This document shows, piece after piece, positions 8,274 through 18,113 of a stretch of DNA of 64,000 bases. Numbering within the stretch: the stretch's first letter is position 1; each line of letters starts with the position of its first letter. The notes under the pieces are model-generated. The model worked only from the letters and a program-made list of their open reading frames with translations. It was not told the DNA's origin and made no database searches. The DNA is from Janthinobacterium violaceinigrum (GTDB lineage Bacteria > Pseudomonadota > Gammaproteobacteria > Burkholderiales > Burkholderiaceae_D), in contig NZ_WFLI01000012.1 in NCBI RefSeq assembly GCF_009208555.1, positions 1 to 64,000 of the forward strand. The letters are read 5' to 3'. Position numbers and translations under genes: made by a program.

Positions 8274-9982
8274 TGATCATCGGCATCGACCTGGGCACCA
8301 CCAACAGCCTGGTCGCCATCTGGCGCGACGGCAAGGCTTCCATCATCCCGAATGCGCTGGGCGAACACCTGACGCCGTCGTGCGTGAGCATCGACGACGA
8401 CGGCACCGTGCTGGTGGGCCGCGCCGCGCGCGAGCGCCTGCAGACGCACCCGCAGCTGACGGCGGCCGTCTTCAAGCGCTACATGGGCAGCGAAAAGAAG
8501 ATCACCCTCGGCACGCAGCAATTCCGTCCGGAAGAGCTGTCGTCGATGGTGCTGCGCGCGCTGAAGGAAGATGCGGAAGCCTTCCTGGGCCACAAGGTCG
8601 AGGAAGCCATCATCACCGTGCCCGCGTATTTCAGCGATGCGCAGCGCAAGGCCACGCGCATCGCCGGCCAGCTGGCGGGCTTGCGCGTGGAGCGCCTGCT
8701 GAATGAACCGACGGCCGCCGCGCTGGCCTACGGCATCCGCGACAAGGAACAGGAAAGCAAATTCCTCGTCTTCGACCTGGGCGGCGGCACCTTCGACGTG
8801 TCGATCCTGGAACTGTTCGAAGGCGTGATGGAAGTGCGCGCCTCGGCCGGCGACAATTTTTTAGGGGGCGAAGACTTCGTCACCGTGCTGGTCGACGCCT
8901 TTTTGGAAGGCAGCGGCCTGCGCGACGCCGTCGGCAGCCGCCTGCTCGACCCGCGCCAGCAGCAGCTGCTGCGCGATGAAGCGGAGCGCGTCAAGCGCCT
9001 GCTGTCGGAACAGCCGTCCGTGCGCATGGCCACGCGCTACCAGGACAAGGAATACAGCTGGGAGATCAACGAGGACAAACTGGCGCAACTGTGCGAACCG
9101 CTGCTGGCGCGCCTGCGCCTGCCCGTGGAACGGGCGCTGCGCGACGCCACCATCCGCGCCGCGGAATTGAATGAAGTGGTGCTGGCCGGCGGCGCCACGC
9201 GCATGCCGCTGGTACGCAAGCTGGTGTCGCGCATGTTCGGCCGCTTCCCCGCCATCCACCTGGACCCGGACGAAGCCGTGGCGCTGGGCGCCGCCGTGCA
9301 GGCGGGCCTGAAGATGCGCGACGCCGCTCTCGATGAAGTGGTCATGACGGACGTGGCGCCGTATTCGCTGGGCATTTCGATTTCGCGCCAGGTCGGCGCG
9401 AACCAGTACGAAGGCGGGCATTACCTGCCCATCATCGAACGCAATTCCGTGGTGCCCGTCTCGCGCACGGAAAACATCACCACAATCTACGACAACCAGA
9501 AGGAAATCAACGTGGCGATCTTCCAGGGCGAGTCGCGCCTGGTGGCCGACAACGTCTTCCTCGGCAAGATCAGCTTCCCGATTCCCGCGAAAAAGGCGGG
9601 CGAGATCGGCATCGACGTGCGCTTCACCTACGACATCAGCGGCGTGCTGGAAGCGGAAGTGACGGTGCTGGCCACGCAGGAAAAGCACAAGATGGTCATC
9701 AGCGACAACGCGGGCGTGATGACGCCGGAACAGATCGAGCAGCGTTTTCTTGAACTGGCCGACCTGAAGATCCACCCGCGCGAGCAGCTGGAAAACCGCA
9801 CCCTGGTCACGCGCGCCGACCGCCTGTACGAACAGTCGCTGGGCGACGTGCGCCAGTACTTGGCCGCGCATACGGCCAATTTCCAGGCGGCGCTGGAGAC
9901 GCAGGACCCGAGCACCATCCGCAAGGCGCGCCAGGCACTGGATGACGTGCTGCGCCAGGTCGAGAGCGAGAGCTTTTTGTAG
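8273..9982 (+). CDS. hscC: HscC-type Hsp70 chaperone
   Basis: A short Hsp70 of 569 aa, matching HscC (Hsc62) rather than DnaK (about 640 aa). Actin-fold ATPase motifs are present: GIDLGTTNSLVA at the N-terminus, FDLGGGTFDVS and the adenosine-binding LAGGATRMP. The substrate domain (about residues 370-500) is followed by a short helical tail without the DnaK C-terminal lid extension. It starts on the last base of the parE stop. The J-like gene starts immediately after its own stop, so it and its likely co-chaperone are translated as a pair. Confidence 0.92.
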   Translation: MIIGIDLGTTNSLVAIWRDGKASIIPNALGEHLTPSCVSIDDDGTVLVGRAARERLQTHPQLTAAVFKRYMGSEKKITLGTQQFRPEELSSMVLRALKEDAEAFLGHKVEEAIITVPAYFSDAQRKATRIAGQLAGLRVERLLNEPTAAALAYGIRDKEQESKFLVFDLGGGTFDVSILELFEGVMEVRASAGDNFLGGEDFVTVLVDAFLEGSGLRDAVGSRLLDPRQQQLLRDEAERVKRLLSEQPSVRMATRYQDKEYSWEINEDKLAQLCEPLLARLRLPVERALRDATIRAAELNEVVLAGGATRMPLVRKLVSRMFGRFPAIHLDPDEAVALGAAVQAGLKMRDAALDEVVMTDVAPYSLGISISRQVGANQYEGGHYLPIIERNSVVPVSRTENITTIYDNQKEINVAIFQGESRLVADNVFLGKISFPIPAKKAGEIGIDVRFTYDISGVLEAEVTVLATQEKHKMVISDNAGVMTPEQIEQRFLELADLKIHPREQLENRTLVTRADRLYEQSLGDVRQYLAAHTANFQAALETQDPSTIRKARQALDDVLRQVESESFL

Positions 9983-11845
9983 ATGGACGGCGGCATGCAC
10001 AACGGGCAGCGCAGCCTGTGGGATATCCTGGACACGGAGCCGACCGGCGACGAGCGCGCCCTCAAGCGCGCGTATGCGAAACGCCTGAAGGTGACGCGTC
10101 CCGAAGACGATCCTGCCGCCTTCCAGGAGCTGCGCGACGCGTATGAATATGCGCTGCGCCACGCGCACCTGTTTGCCGCCGACCTGCAGGAGCAAGGGCA
10201 CACGGCGCCCGTGGCGGCGCCTGAAGCGACGGCCGAAACGGCGCGCGTCGAAACCGAGCAGGCCGAAGCGGCGCCCGCGGAACCGGCCGATCTGTGGGGC
10301 ATCGTCGACGACGCCGCGCAAGACACGGGCGCAGAACTGTGGGGCGTGATAGCAGAACCCGCGCCAGCACTGGCGCCACCGCCGGAACAATGGGGCGTGG
10401 TCGCCATCGACCCGGTCCAGGAAGCGGCCAGCCTGTGGCAGGCATTCCTGGAGCAGACGCGGCACCGCAACGGAGCGGCTCTGCTGCCCGGCTTCCTGGA
10501 GCGCGAGGAGCTGCTCAACCTTGACGTGCGCGAGGAATTCGACCTGTGTGCGCTGCGCTATTGCGCCAGCGCCGGCTACGACCTGCCGCTGCGCCAGGCC
10601 CTGTTCGAGCAGCTGGGCTGGGAACACGATTTTGCCTACCTGGGCCGCAGCCATGGCGACCTGGTACGCGCTGCCGTGCAGCGTTACCGGGCGGACCGCT
10701 CGTTCGCCCATTTCAGCGACAACCGCGACAGCTATCCGGGCCTGGACTGCATCATGTCGCAGCAAGCGCCATCGGCCTATGCGCGCCAGCTGTTCGACCA
10801 AAAATTCAATCAGCAGCTGCGCGAGCTGCTGCAGACGATACGCTGGCAGCATGCCGAAATGCTGGCCTACAAGCTCGATATGGACTTGTTCGAGCGATGG
10901 GAGCAGGCGGTATTCTCCAAGCGCTACTTCAAGCAGACGGCGCTGGCCTCGGGCGGCCTGGGTTTCGTGCTGCACTTCATGCTGGCCGGCGTGCTCGATG
11001 CGGGCGGTTTCAAGCTGGGCGACATCGGCGCCTATGCCAGCCAGCTGGGTTTCCAGGTGCTGGCCTTTGCCCTGCTGGCCGTGCATGCCTTGCGCTGGCC
11101 GGCGCCGCTGTTCACGCGCCTGGACGCGTTGCAGGAACGGCTGCAGGAGCGCCTGCCCGTGCTGTGGGCGCGACCAGGCTTGCGGCAACTGGGCTGGATC
11201 GTGCCCTATGTACTGCTGGCACTGCTGCTCTTCCTGCCCGAACGCAGCGACACGATGCGCCTTGTCGCCTCGGCCGGCTTGTGCGCGTCGGCCTTGCTTG
11301 CCTATGCGATGAACCGCCAACTGCTGCATGGCATGCTGCTGCTCCTGTCCCTGGGCCTGTCGCTGTTCGTCGGCATGTTCATGAGCGGCAAAGGTCCGGC
11401 GGCGCTGGCCATCGGCGAAGCCATGCCATTGATGTTTTGCCTGGCCGCGCTGGCCCTGCGCAGCGCGACGGGCCTGTATGGCGATTGCCGCTTCCCCGAG
11501 GCGCTCTTGCCGCGCCTGCGCGCAGCATGGCTGATCGGCTGCGCGGGCCTACTGCTGCAATTGCATGTGCAGCAGCTGCCGGCCGCCCTCGTCGGCGCCG
11601 CATTATATGTCTGGTCGTGTGCGGGCTTGCTGTTTTCTCCCAGCGATTTCCGCTGGAAGACGATGTGGCCGCTGGTGCTGGCGCCATCGATCGGCAGTTT
11701 TCTGCTGGCCGCCCAGGCGCCGTCCGTCCGCGCCATGCCGATGATGCATAACAGCGTCGAACTGGCCGTGGCCGTGCTGTATCTCACCTTGCGCTACATG
11801 TATCTGACGTACGGCAAGTCCTTTTCCAAATCCGGGCTGTCATAA
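9983..11845 (+). CDS. Membrane-anchored J-like co-chaperone, HPD motif replaced
   Basis: 620 aa. Residues about 10-58 resemble a J domain (LWDILDTEPTGDERALKRAY ... DDPAAFQELRDAYEYA). The usual HPD between helices II and III is RPE, so the catalytic histidine is missing. A low-complexity acidic and alanine-rich linker follows (about 70-150). The C-terminal half has about eight hydrophobic segments, so the J-like head is probably cytoplasmic and membrane-tethered. The ATG at 9983 follows the hscC stop with no gap; a second ATG at 9998 is possible. HscC is known to use dedicated, divergent J-proteins, so this is its likely partner. The function of the membrane part is unknown. Confidence 0.75.
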   Translation: MDGGMHNGQRSLWDILDTEPTGDERALKRAYAKRLKVTRPEDDPAAFQELRDAYEYALRHAHLFAADLQEQGHTAPVAAPEATAETARVETEQAEAAPAEPADLWGIVDDAAQDTGAELWGVIAEPAPALAPPPEQWGVVAIDPVQEAASLWQAFLEQTRHRNGAALLPGFLEREELLNLDVREEFDLCALRYCASAGYDLPLRQALFEQLGWEHDFAYLGRSHGDLVRAAVQRYRADRSFAHFSDNRDSYPGLDCIMSQQAPSAYARQLFDQKFNQQLRELLQTIRWQHAEMLAYKLDMDLFERWEQAVFSKRYFKQTALASGGLGFVLHFMLAGVLDAGGFKLGDIGAYASQLGFQVLAFALLAVHALRWPAPLFTRLDALQERLQERLPVLWARPGLRQLGWIVPYVLLALLLFLPERSDTMRLVASAGLCASALLAYAMNRQLLHGMLLLLSLGLSLFVGMFMSGKGPAALAIGEAMPLMFCLAALALRSATGLYGDCRFPEALLPRLRAAWLIGCAGLLLQLHVQQLPAALVGAALYVWSCAGLLFSPSDFRWKTMWPLVLAPSIGSFLLAAQAPSVRAMPMMHNSVELAVAVLYLTLRYMYLTYGKSFSKSGLS

Positions 11846-11893
11846 TCAGCTCCACGAATTCAACCGCAACCACTTAATACCGAAACAAGCGCC

Positions 11894-14248
11894 ATGTCCA
11901 CACAAACCAATTTATTTGACGATGCCCAGCCTGAGCCGATCGAGCCGGATGAACCGGTATTCGACGGCGAAGCGCTGACCCTGTCCACCTTCGCCGAGCG
12001 CGCCTATCTCGACTACGCCATCTCCGTGGTCAAGGGCCGCGCCCTGCCCGACGTGTGCGATGGCCAGAAGCCCGTGCAACGCCGCATCCTGTATGCGATG
12101 AACGAGCTGGGCTTGAACTCCACGGCGAAGCCGCGCAAATCGGCGGCCGTGGTCGGCGACGTGCTGGGTAAATTGCACCCGCACGGCGACCAGTCCGTGT
12201 ACGACGCGCTGGTGCGCATGGCGCAGGATTTCTCCCTGCGCTACCCGCTGATCGATGGCCAGGGCAACTTCGGCTCGCGCGACGGCGATGGCGCCGCGGC
12301 CATGCGCTACACGGAAGCGCGCCTGACGCCGATCGCCAAGCTGCTGATGGATGAAATCGGCATGGGCACGGTGGACTTCCAGCCCAACTACGACGGTTCG
12401 ACGGAAGAACCGAAGCTGCTGCCGGCCCGCCTGCCGATGGTGCTGCTGAACGGCGCATCCGGCATCGCCGTGGGCCTGGCCACAGAAATCCCGTCGCACA
12501 ACCTGGCGGAAGTGGCCAAGGCAGCGGTGGCCATGATCCGCGATCCGAAGATCACGCACGCCGAACTGATGGCCATCATGCCCGGCCCCGACTTCCCCGG
12601 CGGCGGCCAGATCATCACGCCGCCCTCGCAGATCCAGGACATGTATGCGAGCGGCCGTGGCAGCATGAAGGTGCGCGCGCGCTGGAAGATCGAAGAGCTG
12701 GCGCGCGGCCAGTGGCAAGCCGTCGTGACGGAACTGCCGCCCGGCACCTCGTCGCAAAAGGTGCTGGAAGAAATCGAGGAACTGACCAATCCGAAGATCA
12801 AGCTGGGCAAGAAGGCGCTGTCGCCGGACCAGGTGGCCCTGAAGGCGCTGATCCTCAATTCGCTCGACACCATCCGCGACGAATCGGGCCGCGCCGCACC
12901 CGTGCGCCTGGTGTTCGAACCGAAATCGAAGAACCAGGACCAGACGGAATTCATGCTGATGCTGCTGGCGCATACGTCGCTGGAATCGTCGACCTCGATC
13001 AACCTGGTGATGATAGGCGGCGATGGCCGTCCGCGCCAGAAAGGCCTGGGCGACATCCTGCGCGAGTGGATCGACTTCCGCTTCGAGACTGTCACGCGCC
13101 GCACCGGCTACAAACTGGGCAAGGTCAAGGACCGCATCCATATCCTGGAAGGGCGCGAAGCGATCCTGCTCAATATCGACAAGGTGATCCAGATCATCCG
13201 CAATTCGGATGAACCGAAAGCGGCCTTGATCGAAGCGTTCAAGCTGTCCGAACGCCAGGCCGACGACATCCTGGAAATCCGCTTGCGCCAGCTGGCGCGC
13301 CTGGAAACGATCAAGATCCAGCAGGAACTGGCCGAGCTGCGCAAGGAAGAAAAGTCGCTGCAAGACCTGCTCGACAACCCGGGCTCGATGAAGCGCGCCA
13401 TCATCCGCGAAATCGAAGCGGACGCCAAACAGTTTGGCGACGCGCGCCGCACCCTGATCGAGGAAGCGCAGAAAGCCGTGGCCGAACAGAAAGTGGTCGA
13501 TGAACCGGTCACCGTCATCATTTCGGAAAAAGGCTGGGTGCGCGCGCGCACCGGCATCGGCCACGATGCGGCGCAGTTCACCTTCAAGGCCGGAGACAGC
13601 CTGCATGGCGCCTTCGAGTGCCGCACGGTGGACACTTTGCTGGGTTTTGGCAACAACGGCAAGATTTACTCGGTTCCCGTCTCGGCGCTGCCCAACGCGC
13701 GCGGCGACGGCGTGCCGATCACGACCTTGTGCGACCTGAGCGGCGGCACGCCCGGCAACGCCGTGCGCATCCTCCATTACTTTGCGGGCAATGGCGCCAC
13801 CAGCCTGCTGCTGGCGACGAGCGCCGGCTACGGCTTCATCGCCAAGGCGGGCGACATGACGAGCCGCCTGAAGGGCGGCAAGGCCTTCATCACTCTCGAT
13901 GACGGCGACGTGCCTCTGGCGCCGAAGGTCATCCCAGAAGCAGCCAGCGCCCTGGCCTGCCTGACGGAAGGCGCGCGCCTGCTGGTGTTCGGCCTCGATG
14001 AAATGAAAACCCTGTCCAAGGGCGGCACCGGCGTCAAGCTGATCGACCTGGACGCCAAGGACAAGCTGCTGGCCGTGCAGCCGATCACCCAGCGCGGCGT
14101 GGTGGTCTCGGGCATCGGCCGGGGATCGAAGCCACAGGATGCGTCGCTGGGCGCCACGGCTCTGACCGACCACTTCGGCAAGCGCGCGAAGAAGGGCAAG
14201 GCATTGGCGGCCAAGCTGAAACCGGTCTCGATGGCGGCGATCGGCTGA
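11894..14248 (+). CDS. parC: ParC, DNA topoisomerase IV subunit A
   Basis: Breakage-reunion subunit of topoisomerase IV. The protein has 784 aa. Early motifs include [20 protein letters not shown] and the RRILYAM segment. The quinolone-resistance region [20 protein letters not shown] is followed by the MRYTEARL active-site block with the catalytic Tyr. The C-terminal propeller is degenerate, as is usual for ParC. It follows the J-like gene by 48 bp, with only a weak ribosome site (ACAAGCGCC) before the ATG. A terminator follows about 50 bp after the stop. Confidence 0.95.
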   Translation: MSTQTNLFDDAQPEPIEPDEPVFDGEALTLSTFAERAYLDYAISVVKGRALPDVCDGQKPVQRRILYAMNELGLNSTAKPRKSAAVVGDVLGKLHPHGDQSVYDALVRMAQDFSLRYPLIDGQGNFGSRDGDGAAAMRYTEARLTPIAKLLMDEIGMGTVDFQPNYDGSTEEPKLLPARLPMVLLNGASGIAVGLATEIPSHNLAEVAKAAVAMIRDPKITHAELMAIMPGPDFPGGGQIITPPSQIQDMYASGRGSMKVRARWKIEELARGQWQAVVTELPPGTSSQKVLEEIEELTNPKIKLGKKALSPDQVALKALILNSLDTIRDESGRAAPVRLVFEPKSKNQDQTEFMLMLLAHTSLESSTSINLVMIGGDGRPRQKGLGDILREWIDFRFETVTRRTGYKLGKVKDRIHILEGREAILLNIDKVIQIIRNSDEPKAALIEAFKLSERQADDILEIRLRQLARLETIKIQQELAELRKEEKSLQDLLDNPGSMKRAIIREIEADAKQFGDARRTLIEEAQKAVAEQKVVDEPVTVIISEKGWVRARTGIGHDAAQFTFKAGDSLHGAFECRTVDTLLGFGNNGKIYSVPVSALPNARGDGVPITTLCDLSGGTPGNAVRILHYFAGNGATSLLLATSAGYGFIAKAGDMTSRLKGGKAFITLDDGDVPLAPKVIPEAASALACLTEGARLLVFGLDEMKTLSKGGTGVKLIDLDAKDKLLAVQPITQRGVVVSGIGRGSKPQDASLGATALTDHFGKRAKKGKALAAKLKPVSMAAIG

Positions 14249-14296
14249 CAGGCTGACAGGCTGACAGGTACGGCCGCGAGGCCGTGCGCAGTGCAG

Positions 14297-14325
14297 AAAA
14301 AGACAGGTCCGCCTGTCTTTTTTTT
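14297..14325 (+). terminator. Rho-independent terminator after parC
   Basis: AAAGACAGG-TCCG-CCTGTCTTT forms a perfect stem with a four-base loop, followed by a run of T. It closes the parE-hscC-J-parC block. Confidence 0.85.
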
Positions 14326-14397
14326 CGCCTGCCCTGGCACCTGCCACGGTCCCTTCCACGGTCCCTGCCTCGGCTCGTGCTACGGTCCCCGCTTCCT

Positions 14398-14432
<35 letters not shown>

Positions 14433-14495
14433 AGCAAGCGTCACCGGTCCTGCAATAATTTTGCATATTCCCCGTCCGCCTCCGTTATCCCTGCA

Positions 14496-14514
14496 GGCAT
14501 GCCATCGGCATGCC
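14496..14514 (+). promoter_or_regulatory. Twin GGCATGCC palindromes just upstream of the HTH gene's ribosome site
   Basis: GGCATGCC-ATC-GGCATGCC is two copies of a self-complementary octamer with an 11-bp period. It could be a double operator on one DNA face, or an RNA hairpin (8-bp stem, 3-base loop). It sits ten bases before the Shine-Dalgarno of the LuxR-type gene. A second inverted repeat, TGCAA-N5-TTGCA, lies at 14451-14465. Either could serve autoregulation; this is inferred. Confidence 0.35.
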
Positions 14515-14536
14515 GCCCCACCACAGGAGTACAGGG

Positions 14537-14764
14537 ATGAGCAACAATATTTCAGGCACGCTGCCATGCGCCAGCTTGACCCCGGCCGAGCGACTGGTCG
14601 CGGCCATGGCGGCCGAAGGCTTGCCGTACAAAAGCATCGCCAGGGAACTGGGCAAGTCGCCGGCCACCGTCCGCAACCAGCTGCATGCGATTTACCAGAA
14701 ACTCGGCGTGGGCAACCGCACGGCGCTCGCATACAAGCTGCGCGGCGAACCCGGCGAGCCTTAG
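14537..14764 (+). CDS. Stand-alone LuxR-type (GerE) helix-turn-helix protein
   Basis: 75 aa. The whole protein is one LuxR-family DNA-binding domain: LTPAERLVAAMAAEG (scaffold helix), then YKSIARELGKSPATVRNQL (helix-turn-helix), then HAIYQKLGVGNRTALAYKL (dimer helix). No receiver or ligand-binding domain is present, so its activity must be set by expression or a partner. The start at 14537 was chosen because AGGAG lies 8 bp upstream; an in-frame ATG at 14510 has no such site. Its stop overlaps the convergent hypothetical gene by four bases. The likely targets are its neighbours or itself; no target is shown. Confidence 0.75.
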   Translation: MSNNISGTLPCASLTPAERLVAAMAAEGLPYKSIARELGKSPATVRNQLHAIYQKLGVGNRTALAYKLRGEPGEP

Positions 14765-15108
14765 CGCCGCGACAGGCGCAGCACGTCGGGCGTCGCTTCG
14801 ACGATGTCGATCACACCTTGCTCTCCGGCGGCGGCATCAACGGCATAGCGGCCCATGCCCAGCGGACGCAGCCGGGCAACGGGGCCGGCGCGGGGCCGGT
14901 CATCGGGGCCGGGCGCCATGCTGGTCATGCTCGCCTCCCCGCCTGCCAGGCTCCCGGTTCCGCCTCCGAACTCCAGCACCTTGCGCCCCTTGCGGCTGGG
15001 CGGAAAGGGAAACGTGGCCGTGGGCCGGTACACCTCGATACCGTCCGCATCTTCCTCGAAGGAATGCGTCCAGCTACCGCTGGGCAAAACCATCGTCATG
15101 CCGTGCAT
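14761..15108 (-). CDS. Hypothetical protein downstream of the propeller protease
   Basis: 115 aa, not recognised. It has no signal peptide or membrane span. The N-terminal half carries SFEEDADGIEVYRPTATFPF and then SRKGRKVLEF, which suggests a small beta-rich fold. The C-terminal half is charged. A strong GGGAGG ribosome site lies 5-6 bases before the ATG at 15108. It begins 26 bp after the stop of the metalloprotease gene in the same direction, so the two are probably co-transcribed. An accessory or immunity-like role for the protease is possible but unsupported. Confidence 0.6.
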   Translation of the reverse strand: MHGMTMVLPSGSWTHSFEEDADGIEVYRPTATFPFPPSRKGRKVLEFGGGTGSLAGGEASMTSMAPGPDDRPRAGPVARLRPLGMGRYAVDAAAGEQGVIDIVEATPDVLRLSRR

Positions 15109-15134
15109 GCTGCCTCCCGTTTAAAACATGAACG

Positions 15135-17471
15135 TCAGAAACACGATACCACGCCGCCCAGGCTTTCATAGCCGCTCACGGAGGGCGACCAGGCCGTGCC
15201 GTTCCACGCCTTGTGGAACAGGGCGCCATTCGTTCCCGTGACAAACACGTCGAGGCGGTTCGGCGCCCACGCCGTGGCGCGCGGACGCGAGGTGCTGATG
15301 CCGCCCAGGTTCTCAAATCCCGTCAGCGACGGACTCCAGGCGCTGCCGTTCCACGCCTTGTGGTACAGCGCGCTGTCCGTGCCGATGACGAACAGGTCGA
15401 GCCGGTTGGGCGCCCACGACACGGCTTCCACCTCGCCCACGCAGATGCCGCCCAGGCGCTCGAAGCCATCGTTCGACGGCCCCCATTTCGCGCCGTCCCA
15501 CCACTTGTGGTACAGGGCGCCATCGGTGCCCGTGACGAATACGTCGAGGCGGTTCGGCCCCCACGCCACTGCCTTGGGCGACGAAGTGCAGATGCCGCCC
15601 AGGCGCTCGTAGCCCGTCAGCGACGGCCCCCAGGCCGTGCCGTCCCACCACTTGTGGTACAGGGCATGGTCCGTGCCGATGACGAACACGTCAAGGCGGT
15701 TCGCTCCCCACGCCACGGCTTCCGGCTGGCCCAGGCAAATGCCGCCCATGGCTTCATACCCCGTCAGCGACGGCCCCCAGGCGCTGCCGTTCCACCATTT
15801 GTGGTACAGCCCGCGGTCCGTGCCGACGACAAACACGTCGAGGCGGTTCGGCCCCCAGGCCACGGCGCGCGGATCTCCCACACACAAGCCGCCCAGCGCC
15901 TCATAGCCGGTCAGGGACGGCCCCCAGGCCGTGCCATTCCACCACTTGTGGAACAGGCCGCTGTCGGTGCCCGTGACAAACACGTCCAGCCGGTTCGGCG
16001 CCCACGAAACCGCCTGCGGCGCACTGGTGCCGATGCCGCCCTGCCCTTCGTAAGCGGTGGCGGAGGGTGCCCAGGCCGTGCCATTCCAGGCCTTGTGGTA
16101 GAGCGCGCGGTCCGTGCCCAGCACGAAGACGTCGAGGCGGTTCGCGCCCCAGGCCACGACGGGCGAGGAACTCTGGCGCGGCGTGGCGCCCGTGCCGCCA
16201 GTCCCGCCCGTCCCGGTGCCGATGCTGGCGCGCGGTCCGTCGAGGCAAGCCTGCATGCGCGCCACCTGGCCCGCCGTGAACATGAACATGGCGGGATCGT
16301 CGACATAATCCATGTAGTTCATGAACATGTCGCCATTCGGTCCATTGCTGCAGGAAATATGCGGGAACGACGGCTGGCCCGTGTTCGGCCCGCCCTGGTT
16401 CGGCGTGTCGGCCACATTGTCCGTGCCCGAGCAGCCCGTGCCGTCGTCTCCCCAGATATGGTTCAGGTTCAGCCAGTGGCCGATTTCATGCGTGGCCGTG
16501 CGGCCCAGGTGGAACGGCGGCGCCGCCGTGCCGGTCGTGCCGAAGGCCGATTGCAGGATCACCACCCCGTCGGTGGCGGCCGGACCACCGGGAAACTGCG
16601 CGTAGCCCAGCAAGCCGCCGCCCAGCTGGCACGCCCAGATATTCAGATAGCTGTCGGCCGGCCAGGCATCCATGCCGCCCGTCGCCTGCGACTTGACGGC
16701 ATCGTCCGCGCCGAAGGATGCCACCGTAGTCTGGCGCCGCTCGATGCCGCTGGTCGCCGCGCCATGGGGATCGGTCGTGGCCAGCGCGAACTCCACGCGC
16801 GCATCGGCCGTCAGCGGCAGGAACGGCGCCGGCGTGCCGTTCACATCCGGGTTGACGCGCCGGAAATCGCGGTTCAATACGTCGATCTGGCTGGCGATCT
16901 GCGCATCCGAAATATTTTGCGCGGCCGTGTTCCACACCACGTGCACCACCACCGGTATCTGCGTCACGCCGGAACGTCCGGCGACGCTGCCGCCGCCCCC
17001 ATAGAGCCCGGCCAGGTTTTCGATATCGGCGCGTACGCCCGCATAGGACTGATCTTCCGTCAGCAGGCGGCGGTGCACATCCATCGTGGCGCAGGTGCGC
17101 ACCTGCGGCGTGCCGCCGCCCTGCCCCCCTCCGCCGCCGCCCATGCCGCCACCGCCATCATCGCCATCATCGCGGCCGCCGCCCATGCCGCCGCCATCGC
17201 CCACGTGCATGCAACTGGCGCCGGCCATGCCCTGCGATGCCTGCTGCATGCCACCACCAGGCATGCTTCCGGCTGCGGCTGCGGCATGCGTGGCGGCCTG
17301 CTGGTCCGCGTATGACACGCCCAGGCGCGGCCCCGGCATGGCGTCGCTGCTCCCGGCGGCAACGCTGGCGTGGATATCGCCCTCGACCGGCATCGCCTGC
17401 ATGGAAGACATGGCGGACATGCCTTCGGCCGAACCGGTAGCCGGTGCTTTTTTCGTTTTAGCGGTGCTCAT
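15135..17471 (-). CDS. M43-type (pappalysin-like) metalloprotease with seven-repeat PLL/DUF346 propeller
   Basis: 778 aa in three parts. Residues 1-130 are low complexity, with a Gly/Asp/Met-rich run about 75-125. Residues about 150-430 form a metzincin protease: [11 protein letters not shown] (first His 328) is the zinc motif, and MNYMDY further on is the Met-turn, as in M43 cytophagalysins. Residues about 435-778 are seven near-identical 49-residue repeats of the type [29 protein letters not shown], which fit a seven-bladed sugar-binding propeller of the PLL/DUF346 kind. The start at 17471 has AGGAGAC upstream; a longer frame to 17549 lacks a site. No signal peptide is visible, which is odd for a protease of this family. 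Confidence 0.85.
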   Translation of the reverse strand: MSTAKTKKAPATGSAEGMSAMSSMQAMPVEGDIHASVAAGSSDAMPGPRLGVSYADQQAATHAAAAAGSMPGGGMQQASQGMAGASCMHVGDGGGMGGGRDDGDDGGGGMGGGGGGQGGGTPQVRTCATMDVHRRLLTEDQSYAGVRADIENLAGLYGGGGSVAGRSGVTQIPVVVHVVWNTAAQNISDAQIASQIDVLNRDFRRVNPDVNGTPAPFLPLTADARVEFALATTDPHGAATSGIERRQTTVASFGADDAVKSQATGGMDAWPADSYLNIWACQLGGGLLGYAQFPGGPAATDGVVILQSAFGTTGTAAPPFHLGRTATHEIGHWLNLNHIWGDDGTGCSGTDNVADTPNQGGPNTGQPSFPHISCSNGPNGDMFMNYMDYVDDPAMFMFTAGQVARMQACLDGPRASIGTGTGGTGGTGATPRQSSSPVVAWGANRLDVFVLGTDRALYHKAWNGTAWAPSATAYEGQGGIGTSAPQAVSWAPNRLDVFVTGTDSGLFHKWWNGTAWGPSLTGYEALGGLCVGDPRAVAWGPNRLDVFVVGTDRGLYHKWWNGSAWGPSLTGYEAMGGICLGQPEAVAWGANRLDVFVIGTDHALYHKWWDGTAWGPSLTGYERLGGICTSSPKAVAWGPNRLDVFVTGTDGALYHKWWDGAKWGPSNDGFERLGGICVGEVEAVSWAPNRLDLFVIGTDSALYHKAWNGSAWSPSLTGFENLGGISTSRPRATAWAPNRLDVFVTGTNGALFHKAWNGTAWSPSVSGYESLGGVVSCF
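15138..16169 (-). repeat. Seven tandem 147-bp coding repeats (49-aa propeller blades)
   Basis: The 3' end of the metalloprotease gene is a tandem array of seven 147-bp units. Each encodes one blade with the core NRLDVFVxGTD and HKxWNGxAW. Units 2-5 are the most alike (HKWW), while 1, 6 and 7 share HKAW. This suggests duplication in two subfamilies. High DNA identity between units could allow blade gain or loss by recombination. Confidence 0.85.
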
Positions 17472-17576
17472 GATGTCTCCTTCGTCTATTTGCCAGCTCA
17501 CTATGGCATGACGAAAAGCGGAGCATTTGCGCCAGATCAAGGCTGGCAAGCGGCGGCAGCGAAAAGCCGCGGACGT

Positions 17577-17603
17577 AAAAAAAGACAGCCGAAGCTGTCT
17601 TTT
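17577..17603 (-). terminator. Terminator with UUCG loop after the Lys/Ala-rich gene
   Basis: Read on the minus strand: AAAAGACAGC-TTCG-GCTGTC followed by seven T. It is a textbook intrinsic terminator with a stable UUCG tetraloop, about 35 bp after the stop at 17637. Confidence 0.85.
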
Positions 17604-17636
17604 GGGGCCTGCAGGCCGTGGCCTGCAAACGGGGAA

Positions 17637-18113
17637 TTACTTGGCGGCGGCAGCCTTGACTTCAGCGTCGGCCTTGGCCTTCGCTTCTTCCGTCTTGGTG
17701 GCGGCGAGGGCCTTGTCGGCATTCGCTTCCACTTTTTCCTTGGCGACCTTGGCGTTCGCTTTCACGGCAGCCTTGGTGGCTTTCGCATCGGCCTTGGCAT
17801 CGGTTTTGTCTGCCTTGGCTTCCGCTTTCAGCTTGTCTTCCGCATCGGCGTTGGCGACTTTGTCGTGGGCCTTGGCCTTGGTTTTATTGGCCTTGTGATG
17901 GGCGTCGGCTTTCTTTTCGTCGGCCTTCATTTCTGCCTTGGCGACATTGGCGTCAGCCTTGGCATCGACCTTGGCTTCCGAAGCGGCAGCCTTGTTGACA
18001 TCTTTTTGTGCGGAAGCCTGGGCTTTCACGACCGCTTCCGTTGCGGGTGCGGTTTGAGCGAAGGCAGCGGTAGCAAACAGGGTGGCGATCAGAGCGGCGA
18101 GTAATTTGTTCAT
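17637..18113 (-). CDS. Exported Lys/Ala-rich, histone H1-like protein
   Basis: 158 aa. A signal peptide is clear (MNKLLAALIATLFATAAFA, cleavage about residue 19-20). The mature part is almost entirely Ala, Lys, Asp and Glu, in irregular KADA/KAxA repeats. It should form a long charged helix or coiled coil. The start at 18113 is preceded by AAAGG; a frame extending to 18128 is less likely. Composition recalls H1-like or TolA-like tails, but the signal peptide argues for the periplasm and against a nucleoid role. The function is unknown. Confidence 0.7.
   Translation of the reverse strand: MNKLLAALIATLFATAAFAQTAPATEAVVKAQASAQKDVNKAAASEAKVDAKADANVAKAEMKADEKKADAHHKANKTKAKAHDKVANADAEDKLKAEAKADKTDAKADAKATKAAVKANAKVAKEKVEANADKALAATKTEEAKAKADAEVKAAAAK

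Noticed and set aside
15138..16169. Regular tandem repeats that might be read as a CRISPR array
   Set aside because: The 147-bp units are in-frame protein repeats without unique spacers, and no cas gene is near.
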